Assembly (NCBI GenBank): GCA_048526005.1
Contig: DBFVEH010000021.1
Span: forward strand, 248,001 to 312,000
Direction of reading: 5' to 3'
DNA: 64,000 nucleotides
Source: QALR01 sp900552255
GTDB lineage: Bacteria > Bacillota > Clostridia > Oscillospirales > CAG-272
Shown: in pieces, positions 16,115 to 24,436 of the stretch
How the letters are laid out: each line of letters opens with the position of its first letter
How positions within the stretch are numbered: the stretch's first letter is position 1
The notes under the pieces: generated by a model
The model's input: the letters and a program-made list of their open reading frames with translations, nothing else
What the model was told of the DNA's origin: nothing
Databases searched by the model: none
Program-made: the position numbers and the translations under genes

Positions 16115-17047
16115 ATGGAGCCTTTGAAGCTTGGCGCCGTTACCAAAAAGATCATTTGGGGCGGCGAGAGACTCGCGCGCGAATACGGGAAGGGAACGCC
16201 GGGGGAAAAAATTGCGGAATCATGGGAGCTTACCGACCGTGCCGACGGGATCAATATTATCCGCGGAGGGACTTTCGACGGCATGCTGCTTTCGGAATAT
16301 CTGGAGGTACATAAGGATTCTGTTTCCAAAGACTGGAACGGGGAACGGTTTCCCCTATTGATCAAGCTGATCGATGCGGAGGCAGACCTCTCGATTCAGG
16401 TGCATCCCGACGACGAGTACGCCGCCGCGCATACGGACGATCTCGGCAAAACCGAGATGTGGTATATCGTGGACGCAGCGCCGGACGCCAAAATCATATA
16501 CGGACTTAAAAAACGGTATACGGCGGATGAGCTGCGCGCCGCAATCGAGGCGGGAACGCTCGAGGAGCTCATGAACTATGTGCCCGTAAAGAAGGGGGAG
16601 ACGTATTTTATCCCGTCGGGAATGGTACATGCGATTTGCCGCGGCATTCTGATTGCCGAAATTCAACAAAACTCCAATATTACCTACCGCGTATATGATT
16701 ATAACCGCCGCGGTGCGGACGGAAAGCTGCGCGAGCTTCATGTGGACGACGCACTGGCGGTCATTGAAAAGATTCCCGACCCGCTTGCGAAGCGGGCGCA
16801 GACGGATCCGGCGCACGGTGTTCTTGCGCGGTGCGGTTATTTTTCCGTATATCACTTTGCGGGTGCGTTTTCCATGACGGCGACGGAAAAGAGCTTTGTC
16901 CATCTGCTTTGCCTCGACGGAGCGGCGACGCTCACATGGGAGAACGGCGCCATGCCCGTTGCCAAAGGCGAAAGCGTATTGATTCCGGCGGGACTTGGAG
17001 AGTTTGCCGTTTCAGACGGCGCCGATATTGTGGTATCGACACTGTGA
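16115..17047 (+). CDS. manA: Mannose-6-phosphate isomerase, class I
   Basis: The zinc enzyme interconverts mannose 6-phosphate and fructose 6-phosphate. The 310-residue protein shows the type I signatures IWGGERLA, LLIKLIDAEADLSIQVHPDDEYA, the KTEMWYIVDA stretch and YFIPSGMVHAI, with the Gln/His/Glu/His zinc ligands. The start at 16115 has GGGGGAG. A small membrane protein gene overlaps its stop by four bases. It supplies mannose-derived sugars or allows mannose use. Confidence 0.93.
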   Translation: MEPLKLGAVTKKIIWGGERLAREYGKGTPGEKIAESWELTDRADGINIIRGGTFDGMLLSEYLEVHKDSVSKDWNGERFPLLIKLIDAEADLSIQVHPDDEYAAAHTDDLGKTEMWYIVDAAPDAKIIYGLKKRYTADELRAAIEAGTLEELMNYVPVKKGETYFIPSGMVHAICRGILIAEIQQNSNITYRVYDYNRRGADGKLRELHVDDALAVIEKIPDPLAKRAQTDPAHGVLARCGYFSVYHFAGAFSMTATEKSFVHLLCLDGAATLTWENGAMPVAKGESVLIPAGLGEFAVSDGADIVVSTL

Positions 17048-17388
17048 AAAAGCTGTTGGTGAGGGCACGAGCGCGATTGGGCGCTGTCCTTGCAGCCTTT
17101 CTTTTGCTGATAAATTTCGGATATTATAAGTCATCGGAAGAAACTGTATTTTTTGGGGGGATTTGGTTTCTGGTTGTCTCGCTATGTCATTATATAGAGC
17201 TGCCGACGGCATCGGAGCCGATGGATGATAGGTCTGCGTTTTTTATGAAAAGGGGTTTAAAACGCTCGTATCAAAAGCGGGATGATCTAGTCGGATATTT
17301 TCGCTTGGTCAGATCGTTGGCACGCGGCGGACTGCTTCTCGGCTTTGTTTTCTTTGTGGCCGGTATGATTTTGTTTTATGGGAAATGA
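17044..17388 (+). CDS. Small membrane protein of unknown function
   Basis: GTG at 17044 overlaps the manA stop (GTGA), a typical coupled start. The product has 114 residues with hydrophobic segments at about 11-25, 35-50 and 88-110 and a basic loop between (FFMKRGLKRSYQKRDD). No family is recognised. Its only context is cotranscription with manA. Confidence 0.65.
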   Translation: MKKLLVRARARLGAVLAAFLLLINFGYYKSSEETVFFGGIWFLVVSLCHYIELPTASEPMDDRSAFFMKRGLKRSYQKRDDLVGYFRLVRSLARGGLLLGFVFFVAGMILFYGK

Positions 17389-17430
17389 CAAACGATAAGC
17401 GGGGAGCCCTTGCTTTGACTGTGTGTCTTA

Positions 17431-17467
17431 AATAAGAATCCCGCTGAAATTCAGCGGGATTCTTATT
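17431..17467. terminator. Bidirectional terminator
   Basis: The perfect stem AATAAGAATCCCGCTGA / TCAGCGGGATTCTTATT closes a 3-base loop between convergent genes. It includes the stop codon of the FkbM-family gene. Confidence 0.9.
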
Positions 17468-18569
17468 TTGGGCTGCACACATATAAATTCACGTCCCATG
17501 CGGGAATATACGGATGCTTGCGCAGATACAGCCGGTGCTTCGGCAGAAGCTCGTGAATCAGCGGCGGAAGCTCGAAAAGATCGCGGCTCTTGTGGTAAAG
17601 CGACACGATTAGCTCCGTACTGTTGCTTTGCATGGTCCGGAGGGAGCCGAGGAGCGCCTCCTTTTCCGCCCCCTCCACATCGTATTTGATGAGCAGCTTC
17701 TCACCGGAAAAGGAGACGCGCGCGTCGAGGGTATCGCACTCACATTCGTGAATTTTTGCGCCGCTTTTGGTTTTGGCGGCGTCGGAAAAATTGCAGAGCG
17801 AGGTATTGCGTCCCGCGCCGTCCGTCAGGGACTTTATTTCATGCAGATTCCATGCGCAAAGGGGAAAGGCTGTCGTTTCCACACTGTTAAGCCGAGATAA
17901 GCAGCCCTCGAGCTTCGCGAATATTTTTGGGGACGGCTCGAACGCCACGATCTTGCGAACGGACGGAAAATATGCCAGCGTCTCTGTGATGGTGTCCCCT
18001 TTGTATGCGCCAAGATCGGCGTATGCCGTGTAACCGCCGGAGAGAAGCGAGGTCATTGCCTCGTGCTTTGGTGTGTCCGCCCGACGGAGATAAGAAATAT
18101 CCCCCGACAGTTTATAAGAGATCACGTCGTCAAACACCGCTTGGGATTTTTCATCCGCGAGCAGCATCCGGGTGCGCTCACATTCCGGCGCGTGAGAAAG
18201 ATAAAAATCCGCATCGAAAAGCTCTCCGCCGCAGATGGGGACATCAGGCGCTAAGAGCGCATGTCGCTCCGAAAGGCGGCAAATTTCCGTCATGACCGGT
18301 TCCAATGAGGAGCCGAATGCGAGCAGGATAAGGAATCTTTCATATTTTTCTTCGATTTCGGCAAGTGTGAGGACGCGCTTTTCGTGGAAGCTGTGTCCGC
18401 GGACGAAGCCGTCGGAAGCGAAGAAATCCGAAACGGCGATCCCTTTTTCGGAAAGCACGTCAAGGATTTTGTCGGCGCCGTTTCCCATGCCGTACATGAC
18501 GATGGGAAGAGGCGTATCCGCAAGCCGCCGCCAAAGATTCTTTTCCGCAAGAAGAGCTTTATCAATCAT
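17463..18569 (-). CDS. FkbM-family methyltransferase with N-terminal Rossmann-like domain
   Basis: In the 368-residue protein, residues about 185-350 match the FkbM SAM-methyltransferase fold: ADLGAYKGDTI (motif I), KIVAFEPSPKIFAKL, the CDTLDARV segment and KYDVEGAEKEALLG. The N-terminal 110 residues contain MYGMGNGADKILD, a nucleotide-binding-like loop seen in some sugar-modifying fusion proteins. It probably O-methylates a glycan or related small molecule. It overlaps the upstream SGNH hydrolase gene by 8 bases, so the two form an operon likely modifying the same substrate. Confidence 0.8.
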   Translation of the reverse strand: MIDKALLAEKNLWRRLADTPLPIVMYGMGNGADKILDVLSEKGIAVSDFFASDGFVRGHSFHEKRVLTLAEIEEKYERFLILLAFGSSLEPVMTEICRLSERHALLAPDVPICGGELFDADFYLSHAPECERTRMLLADEKSQAVFDDVISYKLSGDISYLRRADTPKHEAMTSLLSGGYTAYADLGAYKGDTITETLAYFPSVRKIVAFEPSPKIFAKLEGCLSRLNSVETTAFPLCAWNLHEIKSLTDGAGRNTSLCNFSDAAKTKSGAKIHECECDTLDARVSFSGEKLLIKYDVEGAEKEALLGSLRTMQSNSTELIVSLYHKSRDLFELPPLIHELLPKHRLYLRKHPYIPAWDVNLYVCSPK

Positions 18570-19212
18570 CGAAGATCACGCGGAAGGCGGGGTGGTTGTA
18601 AATACATTTTGCGATAAGCGCGCAGCCGACCGCCTTTGGGTGGACGCGGTCGCCGGAGAGGAGATATGAGGAACCGACGGCGGCGACATACTGGTCGAGC
18701 GGCGTCTGAATGTCGATATAACCGATGCCGTATTCCTCGGCGAGCTTTTTATATCCCGCGTTGATTTCATCGCACATGCGTCTCATGGGATCGGTGCGGT
18801 CCGTTTCAAGGAAATAGGGGGACAGAATGACCGGAACGGCGCCTTGTGCGCGTGTCTTTTCGATCATGGTCCTCATGTTTTCGACGGTTTGCTCAACGGA
18901 GATCAGCTCCTCGCGAAGCGCGCCTCCGTCGAAATGGCGCCAAATGTCGTTGACGCCGATCATGATGAAAAGGTAGTCGGGATCGTAGGCGAGCACCTCC
19001 TCCTCAAAGCGATCAAGAAGCATCTTCGACGTATTGCCGCTGGTGGCGGAATTGAGATATTTGATATGATGATTCGGCATGTCCGCCCATGTATCGATAA
19101 AAATTCTTGAAAGATAGCTGTCCCCGATGGTGCCGAAGCCGTCTCCGATCGGACGTCCCCGCTTGCAGTCCGTGATGCTGTCTCCTGTGAACATAACCGC
19201 TTTCCATTTCAT
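18562..19212 (-). CDS. SGNH/GDSL-family hydrolase
   Basis: The 216-residue esterase or acetylhydrolase has GDSITD (Ser block), SATSGNTS (Gly block), GVNDIW (Asn block) and DRVHPKAVG (Asp-His). It has no signal peptide, so it acts in the cytoplasm. The start at 19212 follows GGAGGA; the longer upstream frame lacks a ribosome site. It is first gene of an operon with the FkbM methyltransferase, with a promoter at 19350-19378. Confidence 0.88.
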   Translation of the reverse strand: MKWKAVMFTGDSITDCKRGRPIGDGFGTIGDSYLSRIFIDTWADMPNHHIKYLNSATSGNTSKMLLDRFEEEVLAYDPDYLFIMIGVNDIWRHFDGGALREELISVEQTVENMRTMIEKTRAQGAVPVILSPYFLETDRTDPMRRMCDEINAGYKKLAEEYGIGYIDIQTPLDQYVAAVGSSYLLSGDRVHPKAVGCALIAKCIYNHPAFRVIFDD

Positions 19213-19349
19213 TTTTTGTGTCCTCCGAAATCTGTTGATATTTCCGATTAAACGCCTATCATAAAAGCAACGAAGCGGGCAGACTACAATAGTCCTATGT
19301 AAGAGGTATACGAAGCTGCTTACACAAACGGATAACCGATACCCTGAGC

Positions 19350-19378
19350 ATAATAGCATATTTTTATAGGATTTTCAA
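19350..19378 (-). promoter_or_regulatory. Promoter of the SGNH-FkbM operon
   Basis: Minus strand TTGAAA (19373-19378), 17-base spacer, TATTAT (19350-19355). It leaves an unusually long leader of about 130 bases with a TGTAAG/CTTACA inverted pair. Confidence 0.7.
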
Positions 19379-19438
19379 GGATATTCTGCAAAAATAAGGC
19401 TTTTCTTCATGGATTTCCTCTGGAGAACTTAACTTAAA

Positions 19439-19478
19439 TCAAAACAGGGCCGAAGTAAAGTCTCAGGCGCTGTTTTTA
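19439..19478 (-). terminator. Probable terminator of ogt
   Basis: An AAAACAG...CTGTTTTT pair with GGCC/GGC-type inner pairing lies just after the ogt stop on the minus strand. The stem is imperfect. Confidence 0.5.
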
Positions 19479-19501
19479 TGTATGAAAGGCATGTGAAGAA
19501 T

Positions 19502-19996
19502 TTACGCTTCAATAGAAAGAATGTTTTTCCGTTTCTCCGGCTTTACCCGGATATTTTCAATCCCATGCAGGAAGATTTTGTTTTCAAGCCCGGCGGAGAA
19601 TCCGCCGAGCCTTCCGTCCGAGGTGATCACCCGATGACACGGAATAAGAACCAGAAGCGGATTTTTACCGACCGCGTTGCCGACCGCGCGCGAGGCGCCG
19701 GGCTTTCCGACCACCGCCGCGATTTCACGGTAGCTTCTCGTTTCGCCGAACGGGATTTGGAGAAGCTCATCCCACACCGCTTTTTCGAAAGGGGTGCCGT
19801 CCGGCGAAAGCGGAAGAGAAAATTCTCTGCGTGTACCGGAAAAGTATTCCGAAAGCTGCTTTTTCGCCTCGCATGTAATATTGTTTCCACATTCACCGCT
19901 TTGTCCGCCGTCGAAGAGCGATACCGATTTTAAGCCTGTGTCGTCCGACGCGATTTCAAGTATCCCGATCGGACTTTTCAAATAAGAAAAAAACAT
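19502..19996 (-). CDS. ogt: Methylated-DNA--protein-cysteine methyltransferase
   Basis: The 164-residue suicide repair protein removes alkyl groups from O6 of guanine. The acceptor is Cys 120 in IPCHRVI; the preceding FGETRSYREIA and GASRAVGNAVGKNP form the helix-turn-helix and Asn hinge. The start ATG 19996 follows GGAGGGG; a longer upstream frame is antisense noise from the neighbour. It lies 19 bases behind the SDR gene, probably in one transcript. Confidence 0.93.
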   Translation of the reverse strand: MFFSYLKSPIGILEIASDDTGLKSVSLFDGGQSGECGNNITCEAKKQLSEYFSGTRREFSLPLSPDGTPFEKAVWDELLQIPFGETRSYREIAAVVGKPGASRAVGNAVGKNPLLVLIPCHRVITSDGRLGGFSAGLENKIFLHGIENIRVKPEKRKNILSIEA

Positions 19997-20015
19997 CTTT
20001 TTGCCCCTCCTCATT

Positions 20016-20807
20016 TCAGCCGTACATCCTGCCGACGATATAGCGAACCAGTCCCGTCGGCAGGATTTTGGATAAAAATATGTCAAACTGGTAAGACGCA
20101 CCGATCGTATGCAGCGTTCCCGGCTTTTTGGCGAGCGCGATGCGCGCGATACGCGCGCCTGCCGTCTCACACGGCATACCGTGTGTCTCGTCCCGTTCCA
20201 TCTTGGCAACGGAACGTCCGATCCGGCCGTGATAGATATCGTCCCCTGTGTGCTCCTTGATTCTCGCTGCGGTGAAGCCTGTCCGAATATCGCCCGGCAT
20301 GACCGCGCAAACGCCGATTCCAAAGGGCTTTACCTCGTCCGCAAGCGCGAGCGTATAGGCGTTTACCGCCGCTTTGGCCGCAGAATAATATGCCTGAAAC
20401 GGAATCGGCAGTGCTGCCGCTACGGAGCTGACATTGACGATTTTTCCGTGTCCCGCCGTTCTCATATAGGGAAGCACGGCGCGCGTCACATTTACCATGC
20501 CGAAAAAATCCACGTCAAAAAGCCGTTTTGCCGCCTCCGGCTCGGTGAATTCCACCGCTCCTGAAATCCCGTAGCCCGCATTGTTGATGAGGATATCGAG
20601 CCGCCCCGTCTCTTGTATGATGCGATCGACGGCCGCTGTGACCGCCGCCTCGTCTGTGATATCGGCGCCGATGTGGATGATACCGTTTTCCGAATGCTCA
20701 CGCCGGCTGATCTCGTAAACCAGGCACCCGCGGTTTCTCATTGCTTTTGCCGCGGCAAGCCCGATGCCGGAGCTGCCGCCCGTGATCAAAACGACTTTCC
20801 GATCCAT
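20016..20807 (-). CDS. Short-chain dehydrogenase/reductase
   Basis: The 263-residue classical SDR has the cofactor motif TGGSSGIG at the N-terminus, NNAG, a catalytic Ser in NVSSVAAA and YYSAAKAA (Tyr-x3-Lys). The substrate is unknown; the C-terminus (LPTGLVRYIVGRMYG) resembles membrane-associated acyl or sterol-type SDRs. The start at 20807 follows GGGAGGA. A good promoter lies upstream and ogt lies downstream. Confidence 0.88.
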   Translation of the reverse strand: MDRKVVLITGGSSGIGLAAAKAMRNRGCLVYEISRREHSENGIIHIGADITDEAAVTAAVDRIIQETGRLDILINNAGYGISGAVEFTEPEAAKRLFDVDFFGMVNVTRAVLPYMRTAGHGKIVNVSSVAAALPIPFQAYYSAAKAAVNAYTLALADEVKPFGIGVCAVMPGDIRTGFTAARIKEHTGDDIYHGRIGRSVAKMERDETHGMPCETAGARIARIALAKKPGTLHTIGASYQFDIFLSKILPTGLVRYIVGRMYG

Positions 20808-20863
20808 AAAAAATCCTCCCGAATGGCAATACAAGGGAATAAAAAAGCAAAATATTTCGTTTC

Positions 20864-20892
20864 ATTATAACATTCCGATTTGTATTTGACAA
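20864..20892 (-). promoter_or_regulatory. Promoter of the SDR-ogt operon
   Basis: Minus strand TTGTCA (20887-20892), 17-base spacer, TATAAT (20864-20869). Confidence 0.85.
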
Positions 20893-20969
20893 CATGGAAT
20901 CGCGGATTTAACGAAATTTTAAAGTCATGAATAAGATTCTGGCGAAACGAAAACAATCAAAATGGAAAT

Positions 20970-20986
20970 ATTAAGATAATCTTAAT
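20970..20986. promoter_or_regulatory. Perfect palindrome upstream of the glycosyltransferase promoter
   Basis: ATTAAGAT-A-ATCTTAAT is an 8+1+8 perfect inverted repeat placed 9 bases before the -35 at 20996. The position suits an activator or repressor dimer. Confidence 0.5.
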
Positions 20987-20995
20987 CTTTTTAAC

Positions 20996-21024
20996 TTGAA
21001 AATTAAAGTGCGATATGTTACAAT
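20996..21024 (+). promoter_or_regulatory. Promoter of the glycosyltransferase gene
   Basis: TTGAAA (20996-21001), 17-base spacer, TACAAT (21019-21024). Confidence 0.8.
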
Positions 21025-21057
21025 TCTGTTAAGTCCAATTTGAAAGGAACCATCCTT

Positions 21058-22422
21058 ATGTATGACGGTCTCATGGCATTTTGCAATATTCTCCTGTTTA
21101 TCATCGGGTTATTATATGTTTACAGAAGCATATACGCTGTCTTTGGCGTTTTTTGCACAAGAAAATACGCGCCCGCAAAAAAGAACCATAAATATGCCGT
21201 TGTAATCGCGGCGCGAAATGAAGAAGCCGTCATCGGTAATCTCATTGACAGCATCAAAAAGCAGGATTATCCAGCGGAGCTTGTGACCATTTTTGTTGTG
21301 GCCGATAACTGTACGGACGACACCGCTTCTATGGCGAGAACGCACGGCGCCGTCTGCTACGAGCGCTTCGATTCTGAGCGCTGCACAAAGGGCTATGCCT
21401 TGCAGTTCCTTTTTGAAAAAATCAGGATGGAGTATGGTATCGATTCTTTCGAGGGCTATTTTGTTTTTGATGCGGACAATCTTTTGAAACGGGATTTTAT
21501 CCGCAAAATGAACGACGCCTTCGACTGCGGAGAGAAGATCGTCACCTCCTATCGGAACACAAAGAATTTCGATGACAACTGGATTTCGGCGGGCTATGCC
21601 TTGCACTTCCTCAGGACTGCACGGTTTGAGAACAGAGCCCGCTCGGCGCTCCGTCTTTCCACTTGGGTGCAGGGCTGCGGCTTTTTGATATCGAGTGAAA
21701 TCGTTCGCGACGGCTGGAATTATACTACGCTTGCGGAGGACCGTTCGTTTTCCGCGGACTCTATCGTACAAGGCTTCAGCGTTGCTTATCAGCATGAGGC
21801 AGAGTTTTATGACGAACAGCCTACCTCCATGCGTGTGGTATGGCGTCAGCGCATCCGGTGGGCAAAAGGGCATCTGCAAGCCTTCGGCCAATCCGGGGCA
21901 GATTTGCTCCGCGGCATATTTGGGAAGAATTCCGCCCGTGAAAAATTCATGTGCTATGATATGTTCATGATCAATTTCCCGGGTAGCGTCGTCCTGATGC
22001 CGTTGAAATTTTTAAAGCTTGTTCTGCTTGTCTGCGCCTTTCTTCTGTATGGAATCGTGTCAAATGATTGGCCGCTTTTCCTTTTTAAAGTCGTTCAGCT
22101 CCTGCTTTTTGAGCATTTGGCCAATATTCCGGTCGCGTTTCTCCTATTTATCATGGAGCGAAAGCGCATCAAACCGATAAAATGGTATAAGAAACTGTTT
22201 TATTGCCTGACATTCCCCCTTTTCAGTATAATTGGGGATGCCGCAACCTATGTCGCGGTGTTCCGGAAGGTCAGCTGGAAGCCGATTCCGCATAAGGCTG
22301 CCGTTAAGATCGAAGAGCTTGAATCGGCTCCGGGATTCAAAAGCCGGGCGCCGCAGGCCGTATATAAGGAAAAGCCGGCGGCGAGGAATACCCTTTATGC
22401 GCAGCACGGGGATAGTCCGTAA
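21058..22422 (+). CDS. Membrane-bound family 2 glycosyltransferase
   Basis: In the 454-residue processive-type GT2, an N-terminal membrane helix (about 5-25) precedes the GT-A domain: VVIAARNEEAVIGNLIDSI, VVADNCTDDT, DADN (DxD at about 142) and QRIRWAKGHLQ (QxxRW). Two or three further helices follow (about 305-395). The arrangement resembles chitin, cellulose or hyaluronan synthase relatives that polymerise a sugar while exporting it. ATG 21058 follows GAAAGGAA; an in-frame TTG lies earlier. It has its own promoter. The sugar made cannot be told. Confidence 0.85.
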   Translation: MYDGLMAFCNILLFIIGLLYVYRSIYAVFGVFCTRKYAPAKKNHKYAVVIAARNEEAVIGNLIDSIKKQDYPAELVTIFVVADNCTDDTASMARTHGAVCYERFDSERCTKGYALQFLFEKIRMEYGIDSFEGYFVFDADNLLKRDFIRKMNDAFDCGEKIVTSYRNTKNFDDNWISAGYALHFLRTARFENRARSALRLSTWVQGCGFLISSEIVRDGWNYTTLAEDRSFSADSIVQGFSVAYQHEAEFYDEQPTSMRVVWRQRIRWAKGHLQAFGQSGADLLRGIFGKNSAREKFMCYDMFMINFPGSVVLMPLKFLKLVLLVCAFLLYGIVSNDWPLFLFKVVQLLLFEHLANIPVAFLLFIMERKRIKPIKWYKKLFYCLTFPLFSIIGDAATYVAVFRKVSWKPIPHKAAVKIEELESAPGFKSRAPQAVYKEKPAARNTLYAQHGDSP

Positions 22423-22511
22423 AATTATGCTGGCGGCGTATTATCGACGCCGAAAGGCAAAGCATCGTCAGGCTTTTCGGCAGCGCCGAAGCGACAGCTT
22501 AGATATGCAAA

Positions 22512-22559
22512 ATAGGACAGGAACAAGCCCCGCGTCAGCAGGGCTTGTTCCTGTCCTAT
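22512..22559. terminator. 19-bp perfect hairpin at a shared gene end
   Basis: The arm at 22512-22530 pairs perfectly with 22541-22559 around a 10-base loop. It could terminate the glycosyltransferase message on the plus strand (T run five bases later) and the truncated sigma gene on the minus strand (TTTT directly after). The sigma stop codon lies inside one arm. Confidence 0.8.
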
Positions 22560-22760
22560 ACTGTTTTTTCCTGCGCCATGTCCTGCGCATCGTGATGATT
22601 GCGCAGCGCTTTGAGACAGATGCCGTAAACGACGTTTTTGTAGGTTTCTACGATGACTGCAAAGGCGCCGCGGTCTCCCTCGAGCGCGCGCTTGATCAAA
22701 AGCTCGTCGGTCAGGGTCTTTCACCGTCCTTTCGGATTGATTTTGTATCGATACGTCCAT
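22556..22760 (-). pseudogene. Truncated, frameshifted ECF sigma factor remnant
   Basis: From 22714 to 22556 the minus strand encodes LTDELLIKRALEGDRGAFAV, then IVETYKNVVYGICLKALRNH and HDAQDMAQE before a stop. This is the region 2.1-2.2 pattern of an ECF sigma-70 factor; the rest of region 2 and all of region 4 are missing. No start codon opens this frame (a TGA lies three codons upstream). An ATG with AGGGATG at 22760 opens the adjacent frame, so a single-base shift near 22712 plus a downstream deletion explain it. Confidence 0.65.
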
Positions 22761-22841
22761 TCAGACACATCCCTGAAAAAAGGTTCATAAAAATTTCAAA
22801 ATTTTATTTTTATTTTATCATGAAAGCGGTTATATGGCAAT

Positions 22842-22877
22842 ATAAAACAGCCGATGACATGTCATCGGCTGTTTTAT
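22842..22877 (-). terminator. Terminator of the small gene at 22888
   Basis: A perfect 18+18 palindrome (arms beginning ATAAAACAGCC) ends in TTTTAT on both strands. It lies 11 bases after the stop of the gene at 22888-23109. Confidence 0.85.
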
Positions 22878-22887
22878 GCAAGAGATA

Positions 22888-23109
22888 TTATTTGGCTTTT
22901 TTGTATTTTTCGGCACCGTCAAGCGCTGTCACGGGGACATCGGCGATATCGCAATAGGATTCGGCCTCTTCGTCCGTATAGGGAATTTTCTGCGTGATTC
23001 CCGTGCAATCCGTTGCCGATGCAATCGGATTTGACAGAAAAGCATCCTTGGAATAATCCGCGGCGCTTTTGTAATACCGTTCTTTTCCGATTTTCTTTTT
23101 GATGGACAT
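22888..23109 (-). CDS. Small acidic hypothetical protein
   Basis: The 73-residue soluble protein (MSIKKKIGKERYYKSAADYS...) has two Cys in DCTG and SYCDIAD. A GGAGG lies six bases before the ATG and a strong terminator follows, which supports expression. No family is recognised. Confidence 0.6.
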   Translation of the reverse strand: MSIKKKIGKERYYKSAADYSKDAFLSNPIASATDCTGITQKIPYTDEEAESYCDIADVPVTALDGAEKYKKAK

Positions 23110-23185
23110 GAAAAACCTCCGCGATATGAATTCGGAATCTGTTTCTATTTTTTCTCAAACTGCGCTTTGATATGCATGTATGATA

Positions 23186-23214
23186 TTGACAAAAGCGCAT
23201 TGCTGCGGTAAAAT
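23186..23214 (+). promoter_or_regulatory. Promoter of the lipoprotein gene at 23254
   Basis: Consensus TTGACA (23186-23191), 17-base spacer, TAAAAT (23209-23214). Confidence 0.85.
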
Positions 23215-23253
23215 ATGTTATGAAAAATATAAGGAAAGAGAAGTGAGAAGATC

Positions 23254-23628
23254 ATGCGGAGAAAAGCGTTGGTTTTATGTCTTTTGCTGATATTCACATG
23301 CTTTTTGAGCTCCTGCGGCAAAGCTTCCGGGGAAGAAAATCCCACGGTCATAAAATCCGATCTGACGATTGAGGCTTTACGGGATATCCTCGTCGAGAAA
23401 GGAGACGATATTCGTTTTTCCGATATTCCGGAGGAGTATTTTTATGTCATTTCGTCGACACTTGTTCCGCAGCTGCGGTATCCTATCAATGATGAGCTCT
23501 CTTTTTATATTATGCAGCTTTCCGAGGACAAATTTTCCGTGATTTTGACGGTTCGGTCGGAGGACGGAGAGATGGATTTCACCGGTGCGGAAGAGATTCT
23601 TGCTTATATTGAAAGCATTGAGGATTGA
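23254..23628 (+). CDS. Small lipoprotein, unknown function
   Basis: The 124-residue protein has the lipoprotein signal MRRKALVLCLLLIFTCF then LSSC (Cys 21). The mature part is acidic with predicted alternating strands (YVISSTLVPQLRYPI, FSVILTVRSE). It has its own consensus promoter and is the first of four small, mostly secreted proteins in a row. Confidence 0.7.
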   Translation: MRRKALVLCLLLIFTCFLSSCGKASGEENPTVIKSDLTIEALRDILVEKGDDIRFSDIPEEYFYVISSTLVPQLRYPINDELSFYIMQLSEDKFSVILTVRSEDGEMDFTGAEEILAYIESIED

Positions 23629-23697
23629 CCGTTCTTCTCTCATCGTCATTTATAAAATCAACATATGCCGGCAGTGCTCCGGCAGGGAGGTATTTAT

Positions 23698-24357
23698 ATG
23701 AGAAAAATTTTATGTTTGCTTTTGGCAGCGGTCCTGACGGCTGCTTTGGTTTCCTGCGGCGATTCGTCCGCACCGGAGCTTACCACCGCGGCCACCGGAA
23801 AAGGCGAGCCTGTGGAATCCACTGCGGACAAGCCGGCCGACACGACGGCATCCGATACGGCGGAGCCGGACGAATCGACAAAGAATGAGGAAACGACGGC
23901 CGAACCGAAAGAGACGATGGCCGCGTTCGACCCGGAAACCACTCCCAAAGCAGAGCCGGAGGAGACGACAGGGCTCTCCGAGCCGGAACCCAGCAAGGAT
24001 AAACCGGTCATCACGATTGTGAGCGGCGAGCAAAGCGTGATCTGTATGCTGGTGGAGCAGTCCGCGGGGGTCGCGGGCGGCTTCGATCTGACGGAGGATT
24101 ACGGAGAACTTCCCGTGCTTTCCGGGACAAGCTTTTCGTTGGCCGAGCCGGAAAGAAGCGATATTTATTTTGCTTCTTATATGCTTTATGACAGTAATTT
24201 TGAAGCTTATGGTCCGATCATCATGGACGATGAGCTTCGGCTGGTGGATTCGGCCTTCGGTACCGGGAGGTATTATGTGAGGATCGCTGTCAACATTGGC
24301 TCTTGGTTTGATTATACCGATGCGTATTATGCATATGCGGCGCTGGAAATCCAATAA
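23698..24357 (+). CDS. Lipoprotein with Thr/Glu/Pro-rich linker
   Basis: The 219-residue protein starts at 23698 behind GGGAGG (an earlier ATG lacks one). The signal peptide ends LVSC (Cys 20). A linker of about 80 residues dominated by T, E, P, S and A (for example PAEPxETT-type repeats) follows, and then a beta-rich domain of about 120 residues ending YAYAALEIQ. The linker suggests the domain is held away from the membrane, outside the cell. No family is recognised. Confidence 0.7.
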   Translation: MRKILCLLLAAVLTAALVSCGDSSAPELTTAATGKGEPVESTADKPADTTASDTAEPDESTKNEETTAEPKETMAAFDPETTPKAEPEETTGLSEPEPSKDKPVITIVSGEQSVICMLVEQSAGVAGGFDLTEDYGELPVLSGTSFSLAEPERSDIYFASYMLYDSNFEAYGPIIMDDELRLVDSAFGTGRYYVRIAVNIGSWFDYTDAYYAYAALEIQ

Positions 24358-24436
24358 TTTTTGCTTTTTGTGAGAAAATTTTCCGCTTTCTCCGACTAAG
24401 AGATAAAGACAGATTCACGGAGAGGAGAATTTCTTT

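Noticed and set aside
22425..22760. 111-codon minus-strand frame taken as one protein
   Set aside because: Its middle is Arg/Ser-rich noise, while the neighbouring frame carries the ECF sigma pattern; the frame is only useful for the possible original start at 22760.
23698..24357. Thr/Glu/Pro-rich stretch as a repeat-containing adhesin
   Set aside because: The linker is only about 80 residues, without true repeats or a sorting signal; a spacer in a lipoprotein is the simpler reading.
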